A stretch of DNA of 35,129 nucleotides from Oscillospiraceae bacterium (GTDB lineage: Bacteria > Bacillota > Clostridia > Oscillospirales > CAG-272), in contig SVQI01000016.1 of the NCBI GenBank assembly GCA_015065455.1, positions 1 through 35,129 on the forward strand. The letters are read 5' to 3'. The notes beneath the pieces are model-generated. The model searched no databases and was not told the origin of the DNA. It saw only the letters and a list, made by a program, of their open reading frames with translations. Made by a program: the position numbers and the translations under genes. Below, in pieces: positions 34,144-35,129 of the stretch (the first letter of the stretch is position 1; each line of letters opens with the position of its first letter).

Positions 34144-34310
34144 GTGAAGTATCGGCTTTGCCGATGTGAAGTTATGCCGTTGGCATAGTGAAGTTTTGTG
34201 CTGTCGCACAAAATGAAGTTAAGTGTGCCACCTACGCCCGCAGGCACTTCATTTGCGAAGCAAACTTCACACACCGAAGGTGTGCTTCACGTGCCGCAAG
34301 GCACACTTAG
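34144..34310. repeat. Structured element A (GTGAAGT/ACTTCAC type)
   Basis: Heptamers GTGAAGT at 34144, 34166 and 34188, then ATGAAGT at 34213, separated by hairpins ATCGGC-TTT-GCCGAT, TATGCC-GTT-GGCATA and TTTGTGC-TGTC-GCACAAA. A core with CCACCTACGCCCGCAGGC follows. Then ACTTCAT (34246), ACTTCAC (34264), GCTTCAC (34284) and ACTTAG (34305), separated by hairpins TTGC-GAA-GCAA, ACACC-GAA-GGTGT and GTGCC-GCAA-GGCAC. The heptamers pair in nested order around the core. Confidence 0.92.
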
Positions 34311-34313
34311 TTG

Positions 34314-34349
34314 AAAAAGAAAAGATACGCTACGCGTGTCTTTCTTTTT
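34314..34349. terminator. Terminator after the two-TM protein gene
   Basis: AAAAAGAAAAGATACGC, loop TAC, GCGTGTCTTTCTTTTT. It lies between the tail motif and element A, so the element is beyond the transcription stop. Confidence 0.82.
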
Positions 34350-34350
34350 G

Positions 34351-34378
34351 TGTCTCTCGTGTCCGAAAAAGAACTGGT
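34351..34378. repeat. Tail motif copy at element A
   Basis: TGTCTCTCGTGTCCG (34351-34365) is identical to 32286-32300, followed by AAAAAGAACTGG. Other copies are at 32217, 32294 and 33582, each at the same place past a gene's 3' end. Confidence 0.8.
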
Positions 34379-34396
34379 CAAAAACCTTAGATTTTC

Positions 34397-34855
34397 TTAA
34401 AATAAAACCGAACAACCACCAAGCATAAACAAAACACCAAATAAAACTAATACTATCGAATAAATATCAAACTTCTGATTGTTAATATCAGTTTTTACAT
34501 ATGCGATCTTTGGAAAGCGTTCAATGTACACTACTGAAACAAACCTTGGCATCTGCTTAGATGTAACAAATTCAATATATCGAATAGTATAGTGCTTTTG
34601 GTTTACTTGATATACATATTTTCCTTTGCTATAATTTTTAATTTTCATCATGACTCGAATTGGTCCATGAAAAAATCTTTGTCCATATACCGGAACATCT
34701 TTTTTGTGTTTTACATCAATTAATGTTGCCGTGACTTTAGCAACACTATTTTTATTATGCTCAAATGTCTTGTAAATCAAGAAAAATAATCCTGCTGCTA
34801 AAACATGCAATATTCCTAAAGAAATAAAAACAATACCAAGAAGTTTCACTTTCAT
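34397..34855 (-). CDS. Two-TM membrane protein, DUF3592-like layout
   Basis: 152 residues. TM segments near the N-terminus (about 6-29) and the C-terminus (about 130-150) flank an outside beta-rich domain with SVAKVTATLIDV and GKYVYQVNQKHYTIRYI. This layout recalls DUF3592-type proteins, but the match is weak and the function unknown. The ATG at 34855 is used, with AAAGG 7 bp upstream; a GTG directly before it is in frame. Confidence 0.7.
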   Translation of the reverse strand: MKVKLLGIVFISLGILHVLAAGLFFLIYKTFEHNKNSVAKVTATLIDVKHKKDVPVYGQRFFHGPIRVMMKIKNYSKGKYVYQVNQKHYTIRYIEFVTSKQMPRFVSVVYIERFPKIAYVKTDINNQKFDIYSIVLVLFGVLFMLGGCSVLF

Positions 34856-34872
34856 CACCGACCTTTATGTGT

Positions 34873-34901
34873 ATTATAGCATAAAAACGGCGGAGGGGCA
34901 A
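34873..34901 (-). promoter_or_regulatory. Array promoter 5 (two-TM protein)
   Basis: Minus-strand -35 TTGCCC (34901-34896), 17 bp, -10 TATAAT (34878-34873), within TTTTTATGCTATAATACAC. Confidence 0.88.
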
Positions 34902-34907
34902 GGGTTA

Positions 34908-35084
34908 GTGAAATATTCGTCTGATGCCGAATGTGAAATAATGACCTAAAGGTCATTGTGAAATTTTCTGCTACGCAGAAAGTGAAATGAAATAAATCCA
35001 CCCACGCCCGCAGGCATTTCACGTTGCGAAGCAACATTTCACGCACAAAGTGCATTTCACAAATCCCGCAAGGGATTTATTTCG
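34908..35084. repeat. Structured element B (GTGAAAT/ATTTCAC type)
   Basis: GTGAAAT at 34908, 34933, 34958 and 34982, separated by hairpins ATTCG-..-CGAAT, AATGACC-TAAA-GGTCATT and TTTCTGC-TAC-GCAGAAA. A core with CCACCCACGCCCGCAGGC follows. Then ATTTCAC at 35016, 35036 and 35054 and ATTTCG at 35079, separated by hairpins GTTGC-GAA-GCAAC, GCAC-AAA-GTGC and AAATCCC-GCAA-GGGATTT. It has the same design as element A with different pairing sequences. Confidence 0.93.
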
Positions 35085-35087
35085 TTG

Positions 35088-35125
35088 AAAAAATAGAGCA
35101 AGTCTTTCGACTTGCTCTATTTTTT
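35088..35125. terminator. Terminator at the right edge
   Basis: A perfect 17-bp stem (35088-35104 with 35109-35125; centre GCAAGTC-TTTC-GACTTGC) with A and T tracts. It presumably ends a minus-strand gene lying beyond the window. Confidence 0.9.
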
Positions 35126-35129
35126 CTGG

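Noticed and set aside
34908..35084. CRISPR array, because a short repeat recurs at near-regular 24-25 bp steps
   Set aside because: The repeat unit is only 7 bp, inverts half-way, and each spacer is itself a perfect palindrome. This is a nested hairpin structure, not a CRISPR, and no cas gene is present.
34144..35129. Integron attC sites in the strict sense
   Set aside because: I could not find the paired RYYYAAC/GTTRRRY core sites at the element ends, the elements are longer than most attC, and there is no integrase gene. Only the general architecture is similar.
1..35129. tRNA or rRNA genes
   Set aside because: No cloverleaf with TTCGANNC/CCA-type signals and no rRNA-like sequence was recognised on either strand.

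Overview
The window reads as a chromosomal segment of a low-GC, Gram-positive member of the class Clostridia, probably a gut Oscillospiraceae/Ruminococcaceae-type anaerobe. The evidence is a ctsR-mcsA-mcsB-clpC operon with CtsR boxes, an HPr with the regulatory serine, a Firmicutes-style division and cell-wall (dcw) cluster opened by mraZ, AGGAGG-type ribosome binding sites, TTGACA/TATAAT promoters with 17-bp spacers, and GC-rich palindromic repeats in AT-rich gaps. The taxon is an inference. All genes but one, a SodC-like gene at 27870, lie on the minus strand, so the map is best read from right to left.

Housekeeping part (224-27691). Right to left, rimM-trmD heads a five-gene operon that continues into an O-antigen-ligase-like polytopic protein and two DUF4330 membrane proteins (27691-23575). 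Next come ptsH (HPr) with its own promoter and a terminator, then the overlapping genes uvrC-rsmD-coaD (23069-20184). The dcw cluster follows: mraZ-rsmH-ftsL-PBP(spoVD/ftsI)-murE-murF-mraY-ftsW/spoVE-murG-ftsQ-ftsZ (19775-6837). Five MraZ boxes lie just downstream of its promoter. murD, murC, murB and ftsA are absent from it. A coupled pair encodes a small beta-sandwich-like protein and a SpoIID-like/peptidoglycan-binding protein (6744-5058). Last is ctsR-mcsA-mcsB-clpC (4814-224), the protein-arginine-kinase and Clp stress operon, with one CtsR box over the -35 and another after the start point.

Accessory part (27.8-35.1 kb). A SodC-like gene is followed by about 860 bp made of nested palindromic repeats. 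One composite repeat of about 130 bp has a second copy downstream of clpC. Then come a GNAT acetyltransferase with an unknown membrane protein, an XRE-family regulator and a small membrane protein, each set with its own promoter and terminator.

The most unusual region is 31.7-35.1 kb. Five small unrelated genes (GtrA-like; PTH2-type peptidyl-tRNA hydrolase; a lipoprotein; a lipoprotein resembling the SecD P1 head; a two-TM protein) are each driven by an almost identical promoter. They are separated by structured DNA elements. In the two best elements four GTGAARt heptamers alternate with small perfect hairpins, then a conserved core, then four complementary ARTTCAC-type heptamers alternate with more hairpins. 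The two copies differ in sequence but keep the pairing. The elements lie between a terminator and the next promoter, so they should be largely untranscribed, which suggests a DNA-level role such as cassette exchange, although no recombinase is present in the window.
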